Assembly: GCA_964396245.1 (NCBI GenBank)
Contig: CAYNEO010000039.1
Location: forward strand, 1 to 31,181
DNA: 31,181 nt
Origin: CAYNEO01 sp964396245
GTDB lineage: Bacteria > Zixibacteria > MSB-5A5 > GN15 > FEB-12
Direction: 5' to 3'
Shown piece by piece: positions 7,324 through 15,135 of this stretch. The notes under the pieces were generated by a model. The model saw only the letters and a list, made by a program, of their open reading frames with translations, was not told the origin of the DNA and did no database searches. The first letter of the stretch is position 1. Each line of letters starts with the position of its first letter. The position numbers were made by a program, and so were the translations under genes.

Positions 7324-8396
7324 CCGATGGAAGACTCAACATACTGGTGCTCGGCGACAGCCGCTCGTTTCATATCGAACGCTATGTCACCGAACTCAGG
7401 CATCAAAACTGTCATGTGATGGTCGCCTCTCTCGAGGCCGGCACCATGCACCATTACACGCTCAAATCACGGACAATTATTCGCTCATTCTGGTACGCCC
7501 TGGCCGCCACCGAAGTTCGCGCGGTCATCAAGAAATTCAAGCCTGACATAATCGACGTGCATTTCGCATCCGGCTACGGATTTACCGCCGCGCTCGCCCA
7601 GGCCCGTTCCTTTGCACCGGTGTTTCTGCATTTGTGGGGGTCGGATGTTCTCATCGTGCCCGAAAAATCCCGGTTCCATCGCCGCAAAACCGCATACGCT
7701 CTTGCACAGGCCGACTTCGTGACCGCCGATTCGCAATTTCTCCTCGACGAAGCCGACGAGCTGGCCAGGATCAGGCGAAGCCGGGTGATCCCATGGGGAA
7801 TGGAGCGTCGCTTCCTGAACCTTCACCGCACCGATTATTCCCTCGGAAAGCCGTTGCGGATAATCGTCCCCAGGCCGCAGGAGAAAATATACAACAACAT
7901 GTTCGTCGTCCGTGCGCTCGAGCCGTTGATCAATTCCGGTCAGGTCCGCGTGACATTTCCCGCCTGGGGATCACTTCTCGGCCACTTCCGGCTGAACTCC
8001 CGGACGCTGGTCGATGACCGGCTCGACTTCTACGAGAAACTGCCGAGGGCGGATTTTCTTGCGCTGATGGCATCGCACGACGTCTATCTCTCCAGCGCCG
8101 TATCGGACTCCTCGCCGGCAACCTTGATCGAAGCCATGGGTCTGGGACTCATCCCGATCAGCGGCGACATCCCCGGCGTACGCGAGTGGCTTCACGATGG
8201 TCAGGGATATCTGTTTGACCTGTACCGCGCCGAGCAGCTGCGTAACCGGATTGCAGCGTTGATCGACACCGGCGATGAACACCGGGAAATGAGAGAACGC
8301 AACCTCGCCCGGGTCAAGGCGTCGGCCATCTTTGAGGACAACGTCGCGCAGACCATAGCAATCATGCGTGAGCTCATCGAGGAGAGAAAACGGTGA
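7320..8396 (+). CDS. GT4-family glycosyltransferase
   Basis: This is a 358-residue GT-B fold glycosyltransferase. The N-terminal Rossmann half starts with RLNILVLGDSRSFHIERYV and contains the acceptor-side segment DIIDVHFASGYGF and HLWGSDVLI. The C-terminal half has the family 4 donor-site signature SDSSPATLIEAMGLGLIPIS with the conserved E-x7-type glutamate region. No membrane helix is seen. The frame is open further upstream, but I chose GTG 7320 because it overlaps the TGA of the previous gene (GTGA) and the protein starts just before the first beta strand. It probably adds one sugar of a polysaccharide or glycolipid made by this operon; donor and acceptor are not predictable. Confidence 0.85.
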   Translation: MTDGRLNILVLGDSRSFHIERYVTELRHQNCHVMVASLEAGTMHHYTLKSRTIIRSFWYALAATEVRAVIKKFKPDIIDVHFASGYGFTAALAQARSFAPVFLHLWGSDVLIVPEKSRFHRRKTAYALAQADFVTADSQFLLDEADELARIRRSRVIPWGMERRFLNLHRTDYSLGKPLRIIVPRPQEKIYNNMFVVRALEPLINSGQVRVTFPAWGSLLGHFRLNSRTLVDDRLDFYEKLPRADFLALMASHDVYLSSAVSDSSPATLIEAMGLGLIPISGDIPGVREWLHDGQGYLFDLYRAEQLRNRIAALIDTGDEHREMRERNLARVKASAIFEDNVAQTIAIMRELIEERKR

Positions 8397-9631
8397 AGAA
8401 AGTGTTGCTCATATGCTACTACTTTCCGCCGCTGGGTCTCGCCGGCGTCGGCAGGCCGCTGAACCTGTTCAAGCGTCTGCCAGAACACGGTTATGATTGC
8501 GAAATCCTGACTGTCAAACCGGTCAGCTATTGGGAATACGAACGCCAATTGCTGGATGATCTGGACAAATCAAAAATCTATCGTGCCGGATCACGCGATC
8601 CCCAGCGCATCATGTATCTGCTCGGTGTACGGCGAATCAAATTCTCGGCCAAAGGCGCCACGCGACGCGCCGCCGACCGGTTTTTCCCCGACTCCAAAAT
8701 CGGCTGGGTCAAACCGGCTGTTCGACTTGGTCGAACCCTCATGGAAAACCACTGCTACGACATCGTGATCTCTACCTCACCGCCCATGTCAGCCCATCTG
8801 GTTGGCAAAACACTCGCCTCGGAGTTCAACGTACCATGGGTGGCTGATATGCGCGACTACTGGACCATTGCGAAACTCGAGGATACCTACGCCGACCGCA
8901 ACATGATCAAGCGCGGCGAAAGATTGCTCAATGACATACAAAAAGACGCCTCCGCCATCACCGCCGTTAACCAATCCATAGCCGAATACTGGGGCAGCGA
9001 TAACGTCATCCCGAACGGATTCGACATTGACCTTGCTCAAGCATGGACGATGCCTCCCGACAAAACGCACTTCCATATTGGCATACCGGGAAATCTCCTC
9101 GCGACACGCATCATCGACCCGCTGTTGAGAGTCTTGAGCAAACTCCGCGAACAGGATGCCGATCTTTTCTCATCTATTCGCCTCTTGCAGGTTGGTTCGG
9201 TCGACAGGGAGTGGCTGGAGTCCCGGCTTGACGATTACGGGCTGAAAGGAATATGCGAGATACATGGGTATGTTCCGCGAACAGACTTCGTGACGCTTCT
9301 ATCCCGCTGTTCACTCACATTTGTTGCCCTGGGCGAGACGAACGGTTCGGAGTTGGTGCCATCGCGTGTCTTCGAACTGCTCGCATCCGGCCGACCGATT
9401 CTCGTATACGGTCCGGCGGAAAATGCGATCCGGAGATTGTTCGATCAAACCGGCAACGGTTTCTCTTTCGATGATACCCGCCTTCAGGGGGCTGTCGGCT
9501 ACCTCCGGGAACTCTTGCATAAATTCCGACAGGGCGACCTGCAAATCAATCCGCTCCCGGACTATGCAGGGCAGTATTCTTCGGACATGCTGGCGAAGAG
9601 ATTCGCAGAACTGATGGACCGGTTGTCATGA
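8393..9631 (+). CDS. GT4-family glycosyltransferase
   Basis: This 412-residue protein begins MKKVLLICYYFPPLGLAGVG, the typical N-terminus of a family of GT4 enzymes in exopolysaccharide and O-antigen clusters ('yyFPPlggaGv.R'). The acceptor half contains DIVISTSPPMSAHLVG and VPWVADMRDYWT. The donor half has IHGYVPRTDFVTLLSRC and the ELVPSRVFELLASGRPILVY signature. GTG 8393 overlaps the preceding stop as GTGA. The neighbouring GT4 is only distantly similar, so the two probably add different sugars rather than being a recent duplication. Confidence 0.85.
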   Translation: MKKVLLICYYFPPLGLAGVGRPLNLFKRLPEHGYDCEILTVKPVSYWEYERQLLDDLDKSKIYRAGSRDPQRIMYLLGVRRIKFSAKGATRRAADRFFPDSKIGWVKPAVRLGRTLMENHCYDIVISTSPPMSAHLVGKTLASEFNVPWVADMRDYWTIAKLEDTYADRNMIKRGERLLNDIQKDASAITAVNQSIAEYWGSDNVIPNGFDIDLAQAWTMPPDKTHFHIGIPGNLLATRIIDPLLRVLSKLREQDADLFSSIRLLQVGSVDREWLESRLDDYGLKGICEIHGYVPRTDFVTLLSRCSLTFVALGETNGSELVPSRVFELLASGRPILVYGPAENAIRRLFDQTGNGFSFDDTRLQGAVGYLRELLHKFRQGDLQINPLPDYAGQYSSDMLAKRFAELMDRLS

Positions 9632-10503
9632 GCGATTCCCCTGTCGAAATCTCCGCGGTCGTGATCAGTTTTAACGGAATGCAATTTCTTCCGGATTGCA
9701 TGCGCACCCTCGTTGAGGATCTCGACGGGATAAGCCATGAGATCATTGTCGTCGACAATGGCTCTTCCGATGGCTCCGTCGAATTCATTCGCGACAGTTA
9801 CCCGCAGGCGCACCTGATCGAGAATAAGACCAATGTCGGATTCGCGAAAGCCGTGAACGAGGGGATGAAAGCCGCAAAGGGAAAATACCTCTACATTCTC
9901 AATCAGGATCTTCGCTTTCGAAAAGGAACGGCCCGGACGCTGCTCGACAGGCTGAAACAGGATGACAGCATCGGCATGATCGGCCCCAAATATGTCGGCT
10001 TCGACGGACAATTGCAGTGGTCGGCGCGCGCCTTCCCGTCCTATCGCCACATTTTCTATCGTGCCTTCTTTCTGGACCGGTTATTCCCGCGGCACCCGGA
10101 GTTTTCCGGCTGGCGCATGGGCTGGTTCGATCACGAACACGAACGGTTTGTCGATCAGCCGATGGGTGCGGTGATGTTAATCCCTCGCGAAGTAATCGAG
10201 CGTGTCGGGTATATGGATGATAACTTCCCGTTACTTTTTAACGACGTGGACTATTGCCGCCGAATGAAAGAGGCCGGTTACCGCCGGCTATATTATCCCG
10301 CGGCTGTCGTCGAACACTTCGTAGGCGGCTCGACAAAGAAAACCCCGGTCAAGTTGCGCATCGCTTCCCACCGTTCCCTCTACCGCTACCTTCGCAAATA
10401 TGCCCGACCTGCCGAGTATCCGTTGTTGTGGCTGTCCGGGCTTCTTCTCATGATCAGCCTGCCGCTTTTGGTCGTACATGCGATGTTCAAGAAATCGCCC
10501 TAG
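9628..10503 (+). CDS. GT2-family glycosyltransferase (rhamnosyltransferase-like)
   Basis: A 291-residue GT-A fold enzyme. It shows the nucleotide-sugar motif IIVVDNGSSDGSVEFI, the ENKTNVGFAKAVNEGM helix, a DxD-like site in ILNQDLRFRKG, QPMGAVMLIPREVIE and the catalytic-side LFNDVDYCRRMKEAGYR followed by VEHFVGGST. These are usual for WbbL-type rhamnosyltransferases, although the sugar is not certain. A hydrophobic segment at about residues 266-285 (LLWLSGLLLMISLPLLVVHA) could anchor it to the membrane. The ATG overlaps the previous stop (ATGA). Its TAG stop shares a CTAG palindrome with the stop of the convergent C25 peptidase gene, and no terminator is visible between them. Confidence 0.88.
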   Translation: MSDSPVEISAVVISFNGMQFLPDCMRTLVEDLDGISHEIIVVDNGSSDGSVEFIRDSYPQAHLIENKTNVGFAKAVNEGMKAAKGKYLYILNQDLRFRKGTARTLLDRLKQDDSIGMIGPKYVGFDGQLQWSARAFPSYRHIFYRAFFLDRLFPRHPEFSGWRMGWFDHEHERFVDQPMGAVMLIPREVIERVGYMDDNFPLLFNDVDYCRRMKEAGYRRLYYPAAVVEHFVGGSTKKTPVKLRIASHRSLYRYLRKYARPAEYPLLWLSGLLLMISLPLLVVHAMFKKSP

Positions 10504-12803
10504 CGCACCAGTACCATCTTCCTCACACTCGAGAAGCCGCCGGCGTCGATCCGGTAGAAATAAATCCCGCTCGCGCATTCACTCCCGCCTACGGAACGGC
10601 CGTCCCAGACCACTTTATGGCGTCCGGATGAGTACACGCCGTCCGCAAGACGCTTCACTTCCTGTCCGAGAATGTTGAAAACGGTTAAAGTCACGTGCGA
10701 TGAGCTCGGCAACTCAAATGAGATCGTTGTACTCGGATTGAACGGATTTGGGTAATTCTGTTTGAGGGCGTACGAAAGCGGAAGAACATCCTCATCATCG
10801 GTAACGTCGGTCGCGATCGATGGTATGAACTCACTCCGTGCGATCGTATATCCGTCCTTAACCGCGGCAACCGTATACACGGCCGACAGATCAAGGGGAG
10901 AGGCAATCAGCGCGTGCCCCGCTTGATCGGTAACATATTGCTCTACCATTGCACCCTGCGAACTCAGTATCAACCGGCAATCCGAAATCGGCCCCTCATC
11001 ATCCGTGACTCTGACAATCACTGACCCACCGTCGGATTGGAGCGAAAGACTCAACTCCCCCGGGACTTCAGTCCACAGATGTAGCGTGGGATCTCCAAAG
11101 TAATTTTGCCCCAGAACGAGGTCCCGATAGTAGTAATAAGCCTCCTTCACCCTGTTGAACGTCTCACAGGCCGGCCTGTCCGGGTCTGCAAATAACGAGT
11201 CGAAAAACGCCGACTGAAGAATATGGCTCGAGCCCACCCATCCCCAGCGCGAATACGCTATCAAACCAACTGCCCCGCCGCCCTGAACCGCAAGAAGGTC
11301 CCTTGCCAGGCCGGGCGGCTCGTAGCTGTGAATCTGCTCGTAGTCAAAAGCACCATTGTCACACGCCAGCGAGTACCAGAACGAGGGTTTGTCGTTTACT
11401 GTCGAGGAATCAATACACCCGTGAGCGCCATCCTGCGCCCCCGTCAGCATATACAGCTTCGGCCATTGGTTGTAGTTAGCCGACCGGACCACAAACCCGT
11501 CGGAGCGGCCGTGCGCCAGCACATTCATGAACCCGTATCCGTCTGACAGCGTGGCCGTCAACTCGATTGGAGTCTTGTTCGTTGGCGACGGATCATTGCC
11601 GCTCGCCTGCTCAACACCGCCGGTCGTATCGATCTCGAACCAGTCCGGATATGAAGCCGCAATGCGCCGGTGTTGCCCGCCCTCACCGTAGTCGCGCATT
11701 TCATCAGAAGAGAAGAAGAACGCCCGCGCCAGATAAGACCGGTCGCCGTTGCCCGGATTTGTCTCGTAACGTATCAGTTTATCACCATAACGGGTTACTT
11801 CCGATATATCGCTGAACGGCAATCGCCCCACATGCAGTTCCGCCGTTAAGTCGGCGTTGTCATCATACCTTTCACCCCATACACCATCGCCGTCACGGTC
11901 CCAATCCCCGGTCACGTCCGCAAAATATAGATCGCAGATTTGCAGTTCCTGCACCGAGACGGTGCTGTCGGTCCGGTAGTGATAGGCATATCGGATCGGG
12001 ACCACCGTCTCATCGCCGCCAAGCAGTACATACTGCCCCCCCGACGCATAAAAATCTTTCAAATATTCCCGAAGTTTCTCGGCGTCATCGCGTCCCGGAT
12101 ACGCCGCCAGAATTTCCTCGATCAACTTGATTTCAGTCGTATATCCGGTCTCGTTTTTGTACTTCGCAAGGTGTTCGAACCCGCCGGCCAGTGCGGACGA
12201 AGTCACTATCACGTAGCCCGGCGACCCGGAAACGGCTGTTGACCTCACGTCCGCCTTAGTCTCCGACGGCGAAATCTCGTCGGCCAGAACCAGCTGGCTT
12301 TGCTCAACAACTCTGTCCCCAACACGAATCGTCACTTCGAGATTGACCTGCAACGCACTGTCGCCGTCCGCCGTCACGGGGAAAACCTCGAGACGCACAT
12401 ACCGCCGACCATCGATAATCACGATATCTCCGATATAGACCGGATCAAAGCCCGGCCCCTGGCTGGTTTTCTCTCGAGCAATGCAGTCATACCGGTGCGA
12501 ATCAGACGTGGGAATATCGGCGTGTCCGCCTGCCACAGGACCGTCCCCACTCAAAGGCATCGTGACCGCCTCCGCCCTGATCATGTCGGCTTCTTCCGAA
12601 GGTTGCAGCGCCAGACGCAGAGAATGCGCAGGAAGGACAAGATTCGCTCCGACACTTACCGGATGACACCCGGGATAGCTGACAACACCACTCTGCCAAT
12701 CAACACTGACGGCAGACTGATCAAATCGTATGCTCGGCTGCTCACCAGCGAAGAGGCTTTCGCCAAGGAGTATCATCAGCAGGCTCACAACTCGCAAATG
12801 CAT
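10500..12803 (-). CDS. Gingipain-type C25 cysteine peptidase with type IX sorting domain
   Basis: A secreted protease of 767 residues. The start at 12803 gives a clean signal peptide (MHLRVVSLLMILLGESLFAG); an in-frame ATG at 12842 would add 13 charged residues in front. After a propeptide-like region (about 20-190) comes the C25 catalytic domain. The histidine is in NVLAHGRSDGF (His431) and the cysteine in YSLACDNGAFD (Cys481), matching the gingipain HG and ACxNGxF motifs. A carboxypeptidase-regulatory or Ig-like domain follows (about 580-660). The last 85 residues are a sorting domain with LKQNYPNPFNPSTTI, WDGRS and ASGIYFYRI. The order matches gingipain R rather than the longer sortase PorU. 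It should be exported through a type IX-like route and be surface-bound or released. Confidence 0.88.
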   Translation of the reverse strand: MHLRVVSLLMILLGESLFAGEQPSIRFDQSAVSVDWQSGVVSYPGCHPVSVGANLVLPAHSLRLALQPSEEADMIRAEAVTMPLSGDGPVAGGHADIPTSDSHRYDCIAREKTSQGPGFDPVYIGDIVIIDGRRYVRLEVFPVTADGDSALQVNLEVTIRVGDRVVEQSQLVLADEISPSETKADVRSTAVSGSPGYVIVTSSALAGGFEHLAKYKNETGYTTEIKLIEEILAAYPGRDDAEKLREYLKDFYASGGQYVLLGGDETVVPIRYAYHYRTDSTVSVQELQICDLYFADVTGDWDRDGDGVWGERYDDNADLTAELHVGRLPFSDISEVTRYGDKLIRYETNPGNGDRSYLARAFFFSSDEMRDYGEGGQHRRIAASYPDWFEIDTTGGVEQASGNDPSPTNKTPIELTATLSDGYGFMNVLAHGRSDGFVVRSANYNQWPKLYMLTGAQDGAHGCIDSSTVNDKPSFWYSLACDNGAFDYEQIHSYEPPGLARDLLAVQGGGAVGLIAYSRWGWVGSSHILQSAFFDSLFADPDRPACETFNRVKEAYYYYRDLVLGQNYFGDPTLHLWTEVPGELSLSLQSDGGSVIVRVTDDEGPISDCRLILSSQGAMVEQYVTDQAGHALIASPLDLSAVYTVAAVKDGYTIARSEFIPSIATDVTDDEDVLPLSYALKQNYPNPFNPSTTISFELPSSSHVTLTVFNILGQEVKRLADGVYSSGRHKVVWDGRSVGGSECASGIYFYRIDAGGFSSVRKMVLVR

Positions 12804-13159
12804 GTTCTCGTTCGACTCCCTCGTTTCAAGTTGAACTCTCATTAAATAGGCGCAAGCGTATTGCCGATTTGCTCCCCGCGATTATCTCCTGACTCCCCTC
12901 TGAAACAGGCCTTATGACAAGGAGTTGGGAATTTTAAAATGGATAGTGTCGATCCAACTTCACCGGTCGGGTTCGCAGAATGTATTGAGCCGTGACTACA
13001 CCAGGTGGCTGGCGGAATCCCGGGTGGGAAAACATTTCCTTGCTTGATGACGAGGCGGTCAGCAAGCAGTTACCTGTCGAATGATTTTTACGGCCCGTTA
13101 TTCTTTGATGGATTTATGCTTACAGCCGAGAGTTTTTTCTTTGTTAAATGAAAAATAGC
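12804..13159. other. Intergenic region between C25 peptidase and mraZ
   Basis: This stretch separates divergent genes. It holds no convincing gene. The longest plausible reading is an 18-codon frame at 12939-12995, with no family resemblance and a poorly placed ribosome site. TATTTA on the minus strand (12848-12843) could be a -10 for the peptidase, but no -35 matches. The rest shows nothing I can name. Confidence 0.5.
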
Positions 13160-13188
13160 TTGACGTCAAGTGGGGAAAATGTGATACT
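13160..13188 (+). promoter_or_regulatory. Main promoter of the dcw cluster
   Basis: TTGACG (13160-13165), a 17-base spacer and GATACT (13183-13188) form a good sigma-70-type promoter. Transcription would start near 13195, about 40 bases before mraZ. The spacer and the leader carry the phased GTG array proposed as the MraZ operator. Confidence 0.6.
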
Positions 13189-13227
13189 TTGTGTGATTTT
13201 CGGGATGAAAGTGGAAAATTGTGGAGG
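13170..13227 (+). promoter_or_regulatory. Helically phased GTG array, probable MraZ operator
   Basis: GTG recurs at 13170, 13181, 13191, 13211 and 13221, with CGG at 13201, that is every 10 to 11 bases. The best-matching units are AAGTGGGGAAAA (13169-13180) and AAAGTGGAAAAT (13208-13219), the latter followed after one turn by TGTGG. MraZ is known to bind direct repeats of a TGGGN-like box with about 10-bp periodicity upstream of its own gene. The array overlaps the promoter spacer, the start point and the GGAGG ribosome site (13223-13227), which suits autorepression. Confidence 0.6.
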
Positions 13228-13236
13228 ACCACCACC

Positions 13237-13710
13237 GTGACCGGATTCTTGGGTCAGTATCAGGCGACATTGGATGAGAAGGGGAGAATACTTCTCCCGT
13301 CCAAGTTGCGTTCGGTGAAGGGTCTCTCCAAAAAGCCTCTGCTCGACGGCGATATCATCCTGACCAAGGGGTTGGAAGGATGCCTCAGCGTGTATCCCGA
13401 GTCCGAGTTCGAGGCAATTCAGAATAAACTTTCTTCTCTTGATTTTACTCAACGAGACTTCCGGTTTTTCAGCCGGCGTTTCTATTCGGCGGCGGCCGTC
13501 GTCACTCCGGACAAGACCGGCCGGATACTGGTACCGTCGCACCTGATCTCCGAAGCAGGTTTCCAGAAGGAACTGCTCATCATCGGCGTCAACCGCTGGA
13601 TAGAAGTCTGGAATCCGGATCGCTACCAGTACTACCTGGAGCAGTATTCGGGCAGTTACGAGGAAGTAGCCGACAGATTGTTCTCCGGGCATGACCAGGA
13701 AAAAGAGTGA
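13237..13710 (+). CDS. mraZ: Transcriptional regulator MraZ
   Basis: MraZ is the DNA-binding first gene of dcw clusters and commonly represses its own operon. The 157-residue protein contains the two expected swapped-hairpin AbrB-like repeats: FLGQYQATLDEKGRILLPSK at residues 4-23 and VVTPDKTGRILVPSHL in the second half, each with the D-x-K/T-G-R core. The frame is open to 13189, but the family starts at FLGQYQ, so I take GTG 13237, which has GGAGG at 13223-13227 with a 9-base spacer. It overlaps rsmH by 20 bases. Autoregulation is likely given the phased repeat array in its promoter. Confidence 0.95.
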   Translation: MTGFLGQYQATLDEKGRILLPSKLRSVKGLSKKPLLDGDIILTKGLEGCLSVYPESEFEAIQNKLSSLDFTQRDFRFFSRRFYSAAAVVTPDKTGRILVPSHLISEAGFQKELLIIGVNRWIEVWNPDRYQYYLEQYSGSYEEVADRLFSGHDQEKE

Positions 13711-14638
13711 CTACTTCCATGAGCCGGCCCTGGCGGCGGAAGTTGTAGGATTGCTGGTCACCGACCCCAACGGGGCGTATCTCGATTTAACGGTCGGTGG
13801 GGGCGGTCATCTGATGAGGCTGGCGCAGTTTCTTGGTGACGGCGCCCGCCTGTATGGCGTAGACAAGGATCCCGAGGCGGTGGTTCAGGGAACACGAGTG
13901 CTGACTGGGATAGGACAGTTCCGTAAGATCTACCACGCTTCCTTCGGGGATATCCTGCACACAGCTGAACTCATTGACGAGAAGTGGTTCGACGGCATTA
14001 TGCTTGATCTGGGTATTTCATCGCGGCAGATAGACGAGCCGTCGCGAGGATTTTCATTTCAGCAGGACGGTCCGCTGGATATGCGGTTCGACCCTGCTGC
14101 CGGGAGCACCGCGGCTGATCTGGTCAATACGCTGAGCGAACGGGAACTGGCCGGCATCTTTCGGGAATACGGCGAGGAAAGGCAGGCGACCGGAATAGCC
14201 AGGGCTGTTGTCAGGGAAAGACAGAGGGAATTGATCAGGACGACCCAACAACTCGCGGCTATCGTACGCAACACGGTTCGGCCGCCACACCAGGTCAAGT
14301 CCCTGGCCCGTGTGTTTCAAAGTTTGAGAATAGCCGTCAACAAGGAACTTGACGAGCTCAAACAGGTGCTCCCGGCAGCGGTGTCGTTGTTGCGTCCCGG
14401 CGGCCGTCTGGCTGTCATTTCGTACCATTCCCTCGAAGATCGTATCGTAAAACGCTTCTTCCAGGAAAACTCCCGGCCCGAGCGGCTCCCCGATTATGTC
14501 GTGGCGCCCGAACCAACGGAAACCAGGCCCCCTCTCTTGAAGATAGTCACACGCAAACCGGTCACCCCCGACGACAGGGAAGTTCGGGAGAACCCCCGGG
14601 CGCGTTCCGCCCGACTGCGGGTCGCTGAGAGAAACTGA
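13691..14638 (+). CDS. rsmH: 16S rRNA (cytosine(1402)-N4)-methyltransferase
   Basis: RsmH (MraW) methylates N4 of C1402 in 16S rRNA with S-adenosylmethionine. Seen here: an N-terminal HEPALAAEVV, the SAM-binding motif YLDLTVGGGGHLMRL, GVDKDPEAV, the signature MLDLGISSRQIDEPSRGFSF followed by GPLDMRFD, and the C-terminal VISYHSLEDRIVKRFF. At 315 residues it is of normal length. The order mraZ-rsmH is near universal in dcw clusters. The start ATG lies within the last codons of mraZ, and its stop is two bases before ftsL. Confidence 0.96.
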   Translation: MTRKKSDYFHEPALAAEVVGLLVTDPNGAYLDLTVGGGGHLMRLAQFLGDGARLYGVDKDPEAVVQGTRVLTGIGQFRKIYHASFGDILHTAELIDEKWFDGIMLDLGISSRQIDEPSRGFSFQQDGPLDMRFDPAAGSTAADLVNTLSERELAGIFREYGEERQATGIARAVVRERQRELIRTTQQLAAIVRNTVRPPHQVKSLARVFQSLRIAVNKELDELKQVLPAAVSLLRPGGRLAVISYHSLEDRIVKRFFQENSRPERLPDYVVAPEPTETRPPLLKIVTRKPVTPDDREVRENPRARSARLRVAERN

Positions 14639-14640
14639 GT

Positions 14641-15135
14641 ATGGCAACAGCGATAAGGAAGTTTAAAGAAACAATCGATTTTCGCTCCCTCTGGTTTAAG
14701 CGCCTTCGTTCCCACCGCTATTTCCCCTTCGGTGTCGTCATCGCTGCCCTGCTGCTTCTGGCATGCGTACATATCTGGCAGCGCGTTCATGTCATCAAGC
14801 TTGTCGGGGAGGTCGGCGAACTGCGCAACACCAACCGAATCCTGGTGGACAACGCCCGCAAAACCCAGAACGAGATTGCCACCCTCTCCATCGGCACCCG
14901 GATCGAGACATATGCCCGGGATACGCTCGGGATGCGGACAATACCCGGCGATCGTCTGTTCACCCTCGTGCGGAAACGGGATAAGGACGTTCCCCGCGAT
15001 GAACTCGCGACCATCCTGTCGTCGATCGGTCGCGTGGCGGAATACCTGCCGGTAGTTACGGAAACAAAGGCCAAAGCCGTGGAACTGGAACCGATCAAAT
15101 TTGACGCGATGGATCGCAAGGATAAGGGTGAATGA
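14641..15135 (+). CDS. ftsL: Cell division protein FtsL-like
   Basis: A 164-residue bitopic membrane protein in the ftsL position between rsmH and the septal penicillin-binding protein. It has a positively charged cytoplasmic tail, one membrane helix at about residues 31-46 (FGVVIAALLLLACVHIWQ), then a periplasmic helical segment with coiled-coil character (VGEVGELRNTNRILVDNARK). A typical FtsL ending of that coil follows, IGTRIETYARDTLGMRT. FtsL with FtsQ/FtsB activates FtsWI at the septum. FtsL proteins diverge strongly, so the call rests on topology, the short motif and position. The C-terminal extension of about 60 residues is longer than in E. coli FtsL. Confidence 0.8.
   Translation: MATAIRKFKETIDFRSLWFKRLRSHRYFPFGVVIAALLLLACVHIWQRVHVIKLVGEVGELRNTNRILVDNARKTQNEIATLSIGTRIETYARDTLGMRTIPGDRLFTLVRKRDKDVPRDELATILSSIGRVAEYLPVVTETKAKAVELEPIKFDAMDRKDKGE

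Noticed and set aside
12939..12995. 18-codon open frame in the leader region before mraZ, with AAGGAG upstream
   Set aside because: The ribosome site is about 14 bases away, the peptide is not recognisable, and it lies upstream of the predicted mraZ promoter.
13041..13068. TGCTTG...CAAGCA inverted repeat in the C25-mraZ gap
   Set aside because: Only 6 bp with a 16-base loop and no T-run; easily due to chance.
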